In this document: in pieces, positions 1-28,290 of the stretch
How positions within the stretch are numbered: position 1 is the first letter of the stretch
How the letters are laid out: each line of letters begins with the position of its first letter
Assembly (NCBI RefSeq): GCF_014805685.1
Contig: NC_060900.1
Coordinates: forward strand, 6,369,101-6,433,100
Origin: Silurus meridionalis
Lineage: Eukaryota > Chordata > Actinopteri > Siluriformes > Siluridae
Reading direction: 5' to 3'
DNA length: 64,000 nucleotides
The notes under the pieces: model-generated
Databases searched by the model: none
The model's input: the letters and a program-made list of their open reading frames with translations, nothing else
Told to the model about the DNA's origin: nothing
Position numbers and translations under genes: made by a program

Positions 1-267
1 CCCAACTTTACCAAGGTTGCCAATAATCCTCCAGCTGACTGTTAATGTAATGTAAAGCTGATAGTATAATATTTAACATCTTTAACTATAATGTGTATAT
101 ATACATAGGACCATATATGCTCCATTATGTCACCAAAATAAACGCAATGTGTGTAATTTCAGGGAACTACTTTCCCAAGCTCATTATCTAAACAAAACGC
201 ATTGCAGGCGATGTCATAGGGCTCATATCTGCTACAATGAAGCTTTAAATGGAGTTATTTCCGACAG

Positions 268-348
268 ACAGCTTTATCACTGGAGGTGTTGGAATGTGGC
301 CTCTAATTCCTAACATAACTTTTGTGAGTCAGACTTTAAAGTATAAAA
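268..348 (+). promoter_or_regulatory. nppb: nppb proximal promoter (GATA-like, T-box/MCAT composite, TATA box)
   Basis: A TATA box (TATAAAA, 342-348) lies about 115 bp before the nppb start codon. Upstream are TTATCAC (274-280, a GATA-type core on the other strand) and GAGGTGTTGGAATG (283-296). The latter joins a T-box-like half site (AGGTGTT) to an MCAT core (GGAATG). The same 14 bases occur at 3695-3708 in front of nppa, again about 50 bp before the TATA-like box. Binding by cardiac factors is inferred from motif identity. Confidence 0.7.
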
Positions 349-460
349 AGGCACCATCTCCCAGCTTGGAGCTATGAAACACAGAAAACGGACACAGCAT
401 AAAGAGACTGAAGAATCAATATAGCAGTCCAACAGACAATTGTTAAGGATTTCAGAGAAC

Positions 461-1134
461 ATGGCACCATTTTACATTCCATCTGTAAGCTTTTTACTGC
501 TTGTTAGTTTGACTATCACAAGCGCACTCCCGATGCAAAGCATGGCTGTGACCAGCAAAGACCTGGATGACTTGAAGGTAAGTTTGGACTGTTACTATTT
601 TTATATATGCAGGACACAACATTATAATTAAGCATTAAGAGATATCTCTGTATTAATCGTAACATATCATTGCCCTCTCCCAGCTTTTGCTTAGCCAACT
701 GGAAGAATTAGTTCCTGCTCAAACACTGAACCCAGAAGAGGAACAAACTGTAATTGAGGAAGAGGAAGTTTTTCCACAGCCTGAGGTGCTTGCAAGGGAC
801 TTCCTCTCAGCCCGGGATCTGAAGACGGTTCGCCAGGACTCAGGCTCAAAGAAGTACTCAGGATGTTTTGGTCGCCCACTGGACCGTATCGGCTCTATGT
901 CCACACTGGGCTGCAAAACTATCGGACGTAGCAGTAAGTTTAGGTTATAATTTTACACACCTACATTTGTCTAGAGTTTACAAAAAGTTAAAATTGTCAT
1001 AATAGACAGATTTAGGAAATTACAGTACAAAAATACAGTATAAAATACAGTTCTGCTTGTCTTTTTTTGTGTCACTTATCAGTCTCCTCTTTTCTTTCTG
1101 TTTTTATTTTTTTTCAGGTCCAAAGAGTAAATGA
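461..1134 (+). CDS. nppb: B-type natriuretic peptide precursor (3 exons)
   Basis: Exons 461-577, 684-933 and 1118-1134 (introns phase 0 and 1, all GT-AG) give 127 aa. The ATG at 461 is chosen because it directly opens a signal peptide ([22 protein letters not shown]). The acidic propeptide ([13 protein letters not shown]) leads to a 17-residue disulfide ring from CFG to LGC carrying the DRIG core, followed by a short basic tail ending SPKSK. Tail plus AU-rich 3'UTR point to BNP rather than ANP. The product is a secreted cardiac hormone acting on guanylyl-cyclase natriuretic receptors. Oddity: the ring reads [10 protein letters not shown], with proline where the family normally has a basic residue. 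Its neighbour nppa lies 2.7 kb downstream in the same orientation, as expected of the vertebrate cluster. Confidence 0.95.
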
Positions 1135-1310
1135 AGTCTTAACTGTTACATCATTTCCTGTGATGGTGCCAGAGTGAATATTTAAATGTCATTTATTTAT
1201 TAGAATATTTATTGATCTGTCTAGATATGAATTTATATTTCTATACATTCTCTATTTATACTCAATAGTCAGTTGTATCTTAATGAAATATTCAATAAAT
1301 TATAAAAAAA
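1135..1310 (+). other. nppb: nppb 3'UTR with AU-rich elements and polyA signal
   Basis: Several ATTTA pentamers cluster soon after the stop codon (about 1179-1215: ATTTAAATG, ATTTATTTATTAG, ATATTTATTG). An AATAAA at 1294-1299 is followed by an A-run. Such instability elements are a known feature of BNP transcripts, and here help separate nppb from nppa. Confidence 0.75.
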
Positions 1311-2424
1311 AAAACAAATTGTGCTGAATATTCTTTTTTTAACCATTTGTTTAAATGTATTTATTATTTTAATATATTTTTATTATTTTAATTCTTTCAA
1401 TTATTTTAATGAATTAATTTTATATATTTTCTATACATGATTATATACACTAGCTTTATTTTATTAAATGTTTGTATGGAAAATATTTTCAGTGTACAGC
1501 CCTCTGGATGTGAAACAGGAAAACAGTACACTGCCATGTGTGTGAAAATGTTGCAATATTTCATTCAGCACCATGGAGAGCGATGTGTCCCCATGTGAAT
1601 GCTCTATGAGAAAACTGAAGTATCATAACTAAGTTAAAACAATGGACACTGTGATGGCAAATAAAACAATTGACCTAATTGTGATAAAACAAGCAAAAAA
1701 TGTCATATCTGATATGTTCAAAGTGAAGTCAATTTTCAAGTTCATTAGGAAAGCAGACCTTTGCAGTCTGGTAGAAACTAAGCTTATACCAATTTATACC
1801 TGATCAAGCTTAATGGATGGTTTGAAGTTGACAGCTGCATTTGGTCAATAGTAATACATCTAAGTGAAAGTGAAAGGCAGACATTTATGTGAAGGACACT
1901 TCATTTGTGTCTGCAAATCAGATGCCTATATTTACAAACAAGACAGATTTTTTATTCACTTACTAATATCAATCCAATAAACAGTGCTTTGGCAGACAAA
2001 ACAAACTTTTTTTCTCAGACTTTCTCGAAAAAACACCCTATGAATAAACCCCTAACTTGTAATAATAAAGCATATTTTCATAGCTATTATAAATTATTCA
2101 GCAGGTAGAGTGAAAGTAGTTCTAAAAGTGAGGGCAAATACATTTAGACCAACTCATGGCTTCTGAGAGTTTTAAAGGTCACTAAGGAAAGGGTTCATTC
2201 TAGTCTGGTTATCACTGGGGAGTCTTTTGGTTTAAATGGTCAAATTTTATGGATGTTAAATAATAAACATAACCAGAATAGTCTCAATTATGGTTATCAT
2301 CAAAAAGATGAAATATATTTTTAAAAATATATTTTTTTATCTATATACTTATACAAGGGAAACTTCCAGCCTACATTTAGTATTCTTTGTATTAGCTATG
2401 GTAGCTACCAGTTGGGTTCCTCCA

Positions 2425-2520
2425 AGTGGTTCAAATCAAATCAAATCAAATTTTATATGTCACATACACATACATACAGGGTACGACATCCAGTGAAATG
2501 CTTTGGTTGCTCTTTAATGT
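2425..2520 (+). repeat. interspersed repeat tail fragment
   Basis: A (ATCAA)-type run followed by TTTTATATGTCACATACAC and a GTGAAATGCTTTGG stretch. This matches the style of the 3' ends of fish non-LTR elements. The family is not assigned. Confidence 0.45.
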
Positions 2521-3002
2521 ATCCCAGGTTTTGACTGATCTGCATTTTCATTTTCCTATTACCTTGGTCATGGAATCATTTGCAAAATAATTTAAAATTA
2601 ATTAATTTATATTGATTGATGCATTTTAAGGCACATGATCATTTTTAGTATCAGACCTTTGTGTCAAATACGTGTTTTGTATGTTGTATTTTAATTTGAA
2701 TGTGCGTGCTTTAATGTTGAGTTTTGCATGGATTCTACATTGGCCAAATATAGCATTATAGAGATTACTCAGCTCAAGTGGGACTTCCTGGTAAAATAAA
2801 AAGTAATAAATGAGATCTAACCAACCTTTGCAAGGCAACTATTCATTATCATTATGATTAAAGCCATGCTAGTTCACATTCATTGTTTAGAAGTCATATT
2901 ACTCATTATCTGCTCTGAAGTATAATCAAACTAAATAATGTATATACAGTACATACATGTAGGTTCTTCAGCTTTAACTAGTGAAATGAGTTAGCATGGC
3001 GT

Positions 3003-3245
3003 TTACATTTACATTTATGCAGTTTATTCAAAGTGACCGACAATTATCTCATGCAATGAGAAAGTAAGGGATTAAGGGTCCAGTAAAAGGGGCCTGGTTT
3101 TGCTGAGATTTAAACTCCCACAGCAAACCTTCCAATCAGAAGTCAATTTCTCATTATCAGTTGTGGAGACATGATAAAGCAGTCTGGTAAGTAAGTTAAA
3201 ATCCCAGCATTGCCAAGCTGCCATTGCACTAAACAAGGCCCCTAA
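3003..3245. repeat. SINE-like repeat related to those at 20.9 and 22.1 kb
   Basis: It starts with a TTTACATTTATGCA type segment, followed by GAGATTTAAACTCCCA and the AATCAGAAGTC segment. It shares blocks with the better-preserved copy at 22093-22262 (CATTTATGGCATTTG, TTTCAATCAGAAGTCCAA), so these are members of one family. Confidence 0.55.
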
Positions 3246-3635
3246 CCTTTACAAAAAAAATTTATTTCCAACAATATCACCTGCCTTTGTCTTAAATTAC
3301 ACTGTGGATTCAATCAGATTTTTCTTAATAAACTAATAAAACCAAGCCACATACTTAAGCACGATGGTCAAACGATTTCTTAACATATTACTGAGATAAG
3401 GGTTTCTCAATCTAAATATAGAACGTCTATGGAACGCCTGACCAACCAAATAGTATATTTAGTATAGGTTGAAGTTATCAGTTCTGACCTAATGCTCCAA
3501 CAGCGCAAGGCATGTGTAGTGGACGAATGCCTGATGATGGGTGTCACAACTTCTTCCTGCCCTCAAAAACTGCCCCTGAGGTCACTGACTGTTTGTGTTT
3601 GCCTCGTTGCCTACCACAACCTCTCTCAAAGGCAA

Positions 3636-3766
3636 ATCAAGTAGCACCAAACAGCCACTTAAAAGGAAATCTACCACAAGAACCTATCACAGGCGAGGTG
3701 TTGGAATGCACTTCACGTGGCTTGTGAAAAGATGAGTCTTGGATGGTCTAGTGTCCCAATAAAAGA
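3636..3766 (+). promoter_or_regulatory. nppa: nppa proximal promoter
   Basis: The sequence shows an NKX2-5-type site CACTTAA (3656-3662), the GAGGTGTTGGAATG motif (3695-3708) shared with nppb, an E-box CACGTG just after it (about 3714), and a TATA-like AATAAAAG (3759-3766) about 60 bp before the ATG at 3826. TATCAC (3685-3690) precedes the shared motif as it does in nppb. Cardiac control is inferred from the motifs. Confidence 0.65.
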
Positions 3767-3825
3767 AGGAGTCACGCACACAGCCATCACAGAAAGTTAC
3801 AGTGAAGTCTCAAAGCAAGCCAGGA

Positions 3826-4716
3826 ATGATTAAAGGACTTATACTAGTAGGACTTCTGGTCCTGCTCTGTCATGAGCTAACTGTTCAGGCTCATGAGTTG
3901 AGTAGGCACAGCTCTGCAAGCAGCATGGGCAAGCTCAAGGTAAGTTCAAAACCATAGGAAACAATGGGTTTTTGTTTAATTTCTTTAATAAAATTTTGTT
4001 GATGAGATATTTGGAATGAAGAGTTGGCACTTGATTAATTAAACTTAAGTTAAACAAAAAAATGTACCTATGCAACCATTGCAATAGTTTGCTCCTCAGC
4101 TACTGTAAATGATCCTGCACATGAAATTTGTCTGTCTATTGCTACCTGCATTGTTTTTTAATAGAAAAGTGTAGCAGTAATGGCAAAAAAGTACAAGCAT
4201 AATACTTAAAAAGCATGTGAATCTACACCTAATAGCCTTGACTAAAAAATATTTAAAAAGAAAAAGATAGTTGGAGAACATATGCAAACCAGGGCCAATC
4301 ATGGACTACAACTGCAGAATGTAAAAAGACCCATTTATTTTCAAGATGACCATTTTTTTTCTAACACCCATTAAACCGTTGAGTCTAACAGTGCACCTCT
4401 TTCATGCTGTGCTCCTCAGAATTTGCTCCAGCAGCTTGAAGAAGCCTTGGTAGCCGAAGAAGACACCGAAGGTGCTGTGGATTACGAGGATAGGAACATA
4501 GCAGTAAGTCAAAGTCAAGTTTCTCCAGGCAGGGAGAACCAGGCTGCTGCTCCAGCTGAGGACAGCAACACTGACGAGGGACTTGAGATGCAGAGGAAGC
4601 GTCTCATGGATCTTCTACTGTCTACAAGGAGCAAGAGCTTCTCCGGCTGCTTTGGAGGACGGTTGGACCGCATCGGCTCCTCCAGCAGCCTCGGTTGCAA
4701 CTCCATGAAAGGTTAA
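3826..4716 (+). CDS. nppa: A-type natriuretic peptide precursor
   Basis: Exons 3826-3939 and 4420-4716 (phase-0 intron) give 136 aa. A signal peptide (MIKGLILVGLLVLL...) is followed by an acidic propeptide. A LLLSTR cleavage context releases a peptide starting SKSFSGCF. The ring carries CFGGRLDRIG, and the chain ends GCNSMKG then TAA. The SK start, GGRLDRIG ring and NS tail are ANP hallmarks. The terminal Gly after Lys is the form expected of an amidated fish ANP. The product is a secreted cardiac hormone for cGMP-linked receptors. Uncertainty: mammalian nppa has a tiny third exon. A weak donor (G|GTTAAA, 4712) and a pyrimidine-rich acceptor ending TATAG (about 5014) could allow it, but the result would be an unfamiliar tail, so I favour the stop at 4716. 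Confidence 0.93.
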
Positions 4717-5207
4717 AACTTCGATTAAGCTCGGTCGAGAGACTGGATCTGTCTGAAGCTCATGAGGACAGCATGCACAACATGTAAAAAACATGCTGAA
4801 AAACTGTTGAACTGGGCAAGCATAACTATAGGAGATTGCTGTGAAAGTGTGAACGTAATTCAATGATTAATAGTTCTAAGATTTCAAAAGAATTTTTCCG
4901 CCTTATTTGATCGGTTTTAATTTGAGCACAGCTTGTGTCTGAAGATCTATTTATTAACACGGAGCACTGAGAGCTAATGGATGCATCACTGATTTTCTTT
5001 TTTTTTTTTTATAGAAAAAGAATATCATTTTGTCTCTGTATTCACAATGTACTTACCTGGGGACTCACTGTCGGAGTTTTAGTTTGTTTATCTATAACAT
5101 TCTTCTGTTTCGACCATTCTCTTCCTCATGCACATTATAATCTACTTGTATGTACGTCTTTCTCTTTCTGGTCAGATCGAAATAACTTTGAACTGTCTCA
5201 GTGTGAA

Positions 5208-5250
5208 TAAATAAATCAATACTTTCTATTGTCTCAGTGTGAATAAAGTT
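5208..5250 (+). other. nppa: candidate nppa polyA signals
   Basis: Two AATAAA-containing segments (GTGAATAAATAAATC, then GTGAATAAAGTTTT) lie about 500 bp after the nppa stop. They would fit the end of its 3'UTR. They form an imperfect local duplication (TCTCAGTGTGAATAAA occurs twice). Confidence 0.55.
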
Positions 5251-5275
5251 TTATTTATGAGATCCTCAGTGTAGG

Positions 5276-5283
5276 TATGTATG

Positions 5284-5343
<60 letters not shown>

Positions 5344-5370
5344 TATATATATAGATATATATATAGATAC
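5276..5370. repeat. (TA)n microsatellite
   Basis: A GTAT/GTATG lead-in changes to a long TA dinucleotide run with scattered GATA variants. Confidence 0.95.
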
Positions 5371-7436
5371 ACACCTAGAATTAGTCTCGACTCAAGGCAC
5401 TTTAGCATGTTATCAAATTCGAATCTGATCAGCATGAGGTAAGCAGGGTCAAAAATCCCATTCCCACCTACTAATTCTGGATATCTAACAAAGTTTTTCC
5501 TAATGGACTGGTCTTATTAGGGGACATATCTCTAAATTGTGACTAATGAAACCCTGACTAATGGACAAAGCTTAATAGAGGGTGCAGAGCTTTAACAGAA
5601 CAAGACCGTGTAGCACAGCAGGTGGGTCATTAGCATTGTTGACACCTGCGCTAACCTTTACTGAAAAGCCTGAGCGCCACTGACTTTAATCCTATTATCT
5701 CAGCCCCGAAGAAGCCACTCCTGATTACATTAATAATGCTTAGGTTCTCCAAGCACGCCATGCCAGACGTCTATGATTAGAAACCGGTCCATGTTTCCGT
5801 TCGTTTGAGACACCCGCCTCTTCAATTTCTAACAGACTGTCAGTGGCTCATCTCCACAAACTTTTTCAGCTTCTCAAATTACCCCAGGCCGCTCAGTCCG
5901 CGAAGCGCTATTAACTGTCCTGTCCAATTACGTGTTATAAGTGTGATGGTGGAGGAGCCAGGCTTTGGTGTACCTACCCCACACCTGCTGAAGGTGAAGA
6001 CTGTGGTGGACTTGAAGAAGGAGTCCAGAGAGATATTGAACCACCACCTGCTTTTCATACTGAAGTCATGATGAACTACTACTACCTTTGTTCATCGTTG
6101 TATGCTTTGTATGTTTGTATTTGCTATATCCTGGTCAAAAAAACAGGGGTGGAAAGATTATAAAACATACTCCTGACTTCAATAGAACTTATATTAATAG
6201 AACTACATTTTCATAATCGCCATAACAACCCTCAAGCTACTAAACCTACTGCAGAAAGGTAATATTAGCTGGCTATTAAGTTAGCAAACTCACATTAAAT
6301 CATACCTATTTTACAGCAAAGATGCCCCTTAACCATCATGCCAAACAGTACAGACAAGCTGTAGCCTCGCTCAGATATTATTAACACAAAATGCAACCTT
6401 TTCTGAATATTGAAGTGGCATCTCAAGTTAATGTTAAGCTTTCATACTGTCTTACATACAGTCTTTCATAAAAAAATAGCTAGCTAGTCTAACTCAGCTA
6501 GCTAATGGCTTTCCTGTAAATTTTTTCTCAGGTTGTCTTTAAAAGGTGAAATGAATATTTTCCACAGGATTTTGTTTATACACTGCTGCTAATAATTTGA
6601 TGTCTGTAGACTTTGGAGAGCAAACTATTTTGATCGGGTCAACTGCTGAAACAAATGTACAGTAGTTTGTTACTTTTTACGTTCTACTTTCAAAGATACA
6701 GGAACATATAATATTTACATTAATATTAACACAATATTAAAATTTCCAGGAAACCGTTCAAATGAATTAGCCTCTAATGCAATGACGTGGCCAGTGTATG
6801 AATACATGGAGACAGCTGGAATAAATTGAACCTCATCAGAAGACGTGTTTCCTTGGCACAGGGTATTAACTGTCCAGTCAGGTTCATCTATATCAATTTA
6901 AGCCTCCTACTCAAACATCAACCTCAATTACAAGCCCCCAGTTCTAACAAATGGCACATATCAAACATAGATTTATGTCGGAAGCTCGTTAGTTCCCTGC
7001 TTTGATTAGACAGAGCTCTTGGGGGAGGCTACACTAAAAAGATCACAGCAGAATATTCCACTGAGGGATGTCCGATTACCGTCTGACACATCATTAGTCT
7101 CATCTCGGAAATGTCCACGTAGTCTGACACATCAACCTCCGCTAATGGAATGCACAACAGTTGGACAGCTGTTGCGGTCAGGTTCAGGCTGATCAAAAGC
7201 ATCACTGAGAGGGACTAGTAGATGTTTTTTTTTAATACAGTAAAGAAAGCGAATCCATTTTCTTTTCTTCTAATTTCATACTTTAGAATTAGATTTTCAG
7301 GAATTTTGGCTGGTTTACTCTTTCCTTAATGTTTTATGTCCGTTTTGTTAATGTTTGCTAAGAAGAGACGTGTGTTTCTCCCCCCAATCTTTTCTAGAAC
7401 AAACATCGAATGCAATGTTGGTGCTAATCGACTGCT

Positions 7437-7855
7437 TTGAAACTTATAGAAGATTCTTCCCACAAGCTATCAGACTTCTTAATACGAGCATGCCCATCCA
7501 ACTTGTATCATAAGTCTCTTATGCTCAATTCTCCTTCACGATCAAAATTGTGCTCATACTGCATTTGCACCTTACGCTGCCATCGTCACTGTTACTGTTT
7601 TTGGATTGGTTATTGTCATACCTCTTTACATTGCATACAATTGGTACTTCCCCTTTGCACATCTAAATATATTTGCTCTATTTTGCTTCCACTTTATCAT
7701 CATGATATTATATATTGTTTTTTTTTTAATTCATAATCCCGTTTATCTAAAGTAAAAATCTCTGAGCAGCCGATCAGGTTCGCATTTCACTGCAGGTTGT
7801 ATTCTGTATATAACGACGTTTCTGACAAATAAAAAATCTTAATCTTGAATTTAGA
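7437..7855 (+). mobile_element. LINE 3'-end fragment
   Basis: The segment begins with codons resembling the C-terminus of a fish non-LTR ORF2 (RFFPQAIRLLN-like: TTCTTCCCACAAGCTATCAG). It runs through a 3'UTR and ends AAAAAATCTTAATCTTGAA, a typical LINE tail. A second copy is at 17136-17530. Confidence 0.7.
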
Positions 7856-8706
7856 TCTAATACGTTTGTGGTCTTTAGTTTCTGAGCTGAGTCTGGAGAT
7901 TTTCCTCCTGCTACTCGTTAGAACATTCAGGAAAACTGGCTAAAGGCATCTTAAGATGTCTTTCTTACATTTATTCTTACAGGAATAAAAGATTGTCAAA
8001 ACCACTCACCATGGTGGGACCTTATTGTGAAAATACCCTATGAATACTATATTTACAAAGCTGACTTGAAAGCATGGAAAGCATAGTCAAAATTGGCAAT
8101 TAGTTTAATAGACATTAAAAAAATGAAAGAAAAAAAAATTAATTGGTAGGAGAGTCTTTTTTTAGGAGCTTGCAGTAATGTTTATTACAATTCAGGTAAA
8201 GGCACAGGACTTTGCATCACTCTTAATGCAGGTCAGTTACAAAGTAAACAAGGGAGGACAACTGGAAAATAAAACCAGATTAGCCGAAGCCAAAAAGTGT
8301 GCACTGTCTTTCAGGGGGTTCAGGGGGGAAAAGCCTGGTCTCTGGTCATGAGCTGCTAAGAAATTGTCATTCCCTCAAAAAATGTACATAGGATCTACAC
8401 ATATATAATAGTAAAAGCCGAGGTTAAATTAATTTTTATTTACAAAAATCAGAATTAAGATGTAACCTTCTTACTAGTCTCTCACAACTCCGTCAGTACA
8501 GGTGCATGCTTATGAATCTCTGAATCAGATGATCTTGAATTGAATAAAACAGATAGATGAAAAAAATACAGATTTTTTAAATAAATAAAATATCCTGAAT
8601 TTCCCATGTGCAAATGTATTGAAATTCAGCACATGAAGTCATGGACAGATCAGTGTAGTCTATAATGGTAGAAGACAGGAGACAAGATTTACAGGTACCT
8701 ATATGC

Positions 8707-9175
8707 TTATACACTATATGTACAAAAGTATTTAGACACCTGAATTTTCCAATCATATCTGGTTCTTCCACAAACTGTTACCACAAAGTTGCAGGCACAC
8801 AATTGTATAGGATGTCTTTGGGTGTGATAGCATTACATCTTTCCCTTCACTTGAACTATAAGACCCAAACCAGTTTCAGCATGACAATGCCCCTGTCCAT
8901 GAAGAAATGACTTACATGGGTGGAATTGGAAGATCTTGAGTGGCCTGATATAGAGCTCTGACTTCAATACTACTGAACCTTTTTTGAATGAATCGGAACG
9001 CCGACTGCACCCCAGGCCTCCTCACCTACATCATTACCTAACTTTACTAATGCCCTTGTGGCTGAATAAGCACAAATGTCCACAAGTACACTCCAAAATC
9101 TAGTGGAACATCTTCCCAGAGGGGTGGAGGTAATTATAAAAGCAAATTGGGACCAAATGTGGAATGGAAAGGTAA
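8707..9175 (+). mobile_element. MITE-like element, TATACACTATATG family, one end missing
   Basis: It opens with ACACTATATGTACAAAAGT followed by a (T)AGACACC block. Its interior resembles the element at 24483-24957. The right terminal inverted repeat is not seen, so the copy looks truncated. Other members are at 15731, 31030 and 35933. Confidence 0.65.
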
Positions 9176-10444
9176 ACAAAACATTTTGAACAAGAAGACG
9201 ATGAGCAGAAACAGAAGAATATCAAGATCGCTCCTTTACAACGTACTTGATTCACATTGTATGCGTTAGTCAATTACACCACCCGAAAGACAATCGATGG
9301 AATAATATATATATTAAAAAAAAAAAAAAAAAAAGTTTGAGATTGGACTTTTCATCCTGTTGCTTTTTACTTATTCACGTCGCCAATATAATACTGATTG
9401 GTTTGTTCCATAATAAAAAATAATAATTACGCAGACATTTCACAGATGCTTGATCTTAAATATAGATTGGAGTAATAAAAACAATAATGCTAATAAAACA
9501 CACAAACAAGGAATGCTTAGTGTACACACGCTGTACACGTGTCAGCGTAGCATAGTTCCAATACTATGTACATCATTACACCAAATGAATGTGAATTATG
9601 GAGGCTAAAAGTGGCTTTTCCTTCTATCACAGTATTAGACACAACATGAATAACCTGTCCTTCTGTGGTGATTTGATCAGTTCAATGATACAGACACACC
9701 CTGAGAAAGTATTTTTCTTCCTTCCTGTAACACTTTTTTCCTCTAAGAGAAAGTCCAGTCTGGTAAACATTGTACAGTACGATGTGTAATATACCCCTAG
9801 TCTTCCTGTAAGCTGAAATGACATAATTCAGTCTTAAATGTGTTTTGAGTTGAATCCGTAGCTACTACGTGAGCATGTAGACACGCTGATATGTTCCCCT
9901 GTACAGCGAGAGAGCAAAAACACAAAACGTGCTTACTCTAAACTCACTCATAATAAATTTAAATGAATCATAAAAAAAACGAAATGTTTGCCAGTTAAAA
10001 CCATTTGTAACTATTTAACAAATGCCTCTGACAAGAAGGATTGAAGTGCATATTCCATCCCTCCCACTCAAAAACACACTGATGGTCAATTGCTTGCGAT
10101 TTGATCATGTGACAACAAAAGAAATCCTACCAAAACTTTACAGAAACAGTCGGAACAGTCCGGAAAGCTACCTTCGAGACAGACTTTTTGTTGAGGCACT
10201 TTCTGGATTGTTTAATGTTAAAAAACTTTGTATTAGTGATTAGACCGACATCAAAACCAGACAAACTACGACATTACTGTTTTTCATAACTGTCATGACA
10301 TTGCCTTGTGCCATGATCTTTCTCAGAAGCTTTGACTCTTAGCAAATATAGCTGCTTATATATAAGAAAAGTTATATTTAATAAAAAAAATGTAACAATT
10401 TATAAGAAAAATAATGTCATGGCATATTTCTGCTCAAAATATTT

Positions 10445-10450
10445 TTTATT
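10445..10450 (-). other. clcn6: candidate clcn6 polyA signal
   Basis: TTTATT on the plus strand reads AATAAA on the clcn6 strand, roughly 0.9 kb beyond the stop. Other AT-rich hexamers are nearby, so the true 3' end is uncertain. Confidence 0.3.
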
Positions 10451-11240
10451 CATTATAAATTTGATATATTTATAACTTATTAAAAATAAATTTGGGCAGA
10501 AATATGGAACTTAAAAAAAAAAAAAAAAAGGTGAACAGCTAATATAAACATAATATATATAAATTTCAAGTAAGCAGCTTGTTTTTTTGTTCTCAGTACA
10601 GGGAAACCAACCTATATTCCCATAGTCCTTGCATTTAACACAGTATATATTACACATACAGGGGAAAAAAAAACAGTACATTAAAAAAAATAAATAAATG
10701 AGCTTGTACACATTTAGTTTTAATCGCAATTTGACACCTGACTTGAAATTAGGACATTTATGAAGGAGCTAAATCATATACGAAAACACTGCAGGGTGGA
10801 CATGCGTATCTATACCCACTATAATGATATGATGTATTGTTTTAATGCCATAATTTCTTTTCTATCTGGCCTCATTTCAGCCATTACATTCTGAAATGAA
10901 CATTTAGTGCAAAAGCCTATTAACACAAATATGTCAGAAAACAAACAAAAAAATGTAAAAAAAGAAAAAGTGCAGGATTTGGAAAGCAAGGTGAAAGTTC
11001 AGTTCATATATTACATGAGAATGTGGGCAGCGTTTAATGTTGAGTTCGTGTACAGCTTTTAAATTTGTATGATAAAGTCTGTGTGTGAGTGTGTGTGTGT
11101 GTGTGTGAGTGTCAGTCACTATGAACTTGCTTTACCGTGTTGTAGTGGAAATAGCCAGGAAAGTCCGAACAGTGAAAGCTGCATTTCTATCCAAGTCCAA
11201 TTTGAGATGTGGATCCCTCACATGTGCACACACAGACATA

Positions 11241-11241
11241 C

Positions 11242-11288
<47 letters not shown>
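11241..11288. repeat. (CA)n microsatellite beside clcn6 stop
   Basis: A pure CA run ends about 45 bp beyond the clcn6 stop codon, so it lies in the predicted 3'UTR. A shorter (TG)n run is at about 11078-11109. Confidence 0.95.
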
Positions 11289-11289
<1 letters not shown>

Positions 11290-11333
11290 ACTGTCAGAGC
11301 TGCAGCAGATAACGGATGAAGCGAGAGCTCATC

Positions 11334-28259
<16,926 letters not shown>

Positions 28260-28290
28260 CTTCAGCATCACACACTGGAGGGAATGCCAC

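Larger units (their letters stand above)
1320..3630. other. nppb-nppa spacer, no gene seen
   Basis: AT-rich intergenic DNA. No reading frame has a recognisable domain or splice-compatible partners. It holds two repeat fragments, listed separately. Cardiac enhancers could lie here but none is recognisable by eye. Confidence 0.6.
5380..10440. other. nppa-clcn6 spacer, no gene recognised
   Basis: No splice-consistent coding sequence and no CFG...DRIG natriuretic core were seen on either strand. The stretches 5560-6070 and 6830-7220 are less AT-rich and less repeat-like than their surroundings, with many TAAT-type homeodomain cores. They could be conserved non-coding elements, though conservation cannot be judged here. 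Repeats at 7437-7855 and 8707-9175 are listed separately. Confidence 0.55.

Noticed and set aside
5014..5090. Third coding exon for nppa
   Set aside because: The donor at 4712 is weak (GTTAAA). The spliced tail would be a novel 20-odd residues with no resemblance to ANP ends, whereas the unspliced end GCNSMKG-stop matches fish ANP.
5805..6071. 88-codon frame (VMVEEPGFGVPTPHLLKVKTV region)
   Set aside because: Unassigned; possibly a relic of a retroelement or a conserved non-coding block. No supporting exon structure.
10022..10243. 73-codon open frame on the plus strand (starts MPLTRRIEVHI)
   Set aside because: It looks protein-like, but no family is recognised, no splice partners are seen, and it lies antisense in the probable clcn6 3'UTR. 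Not enough to call a gene.
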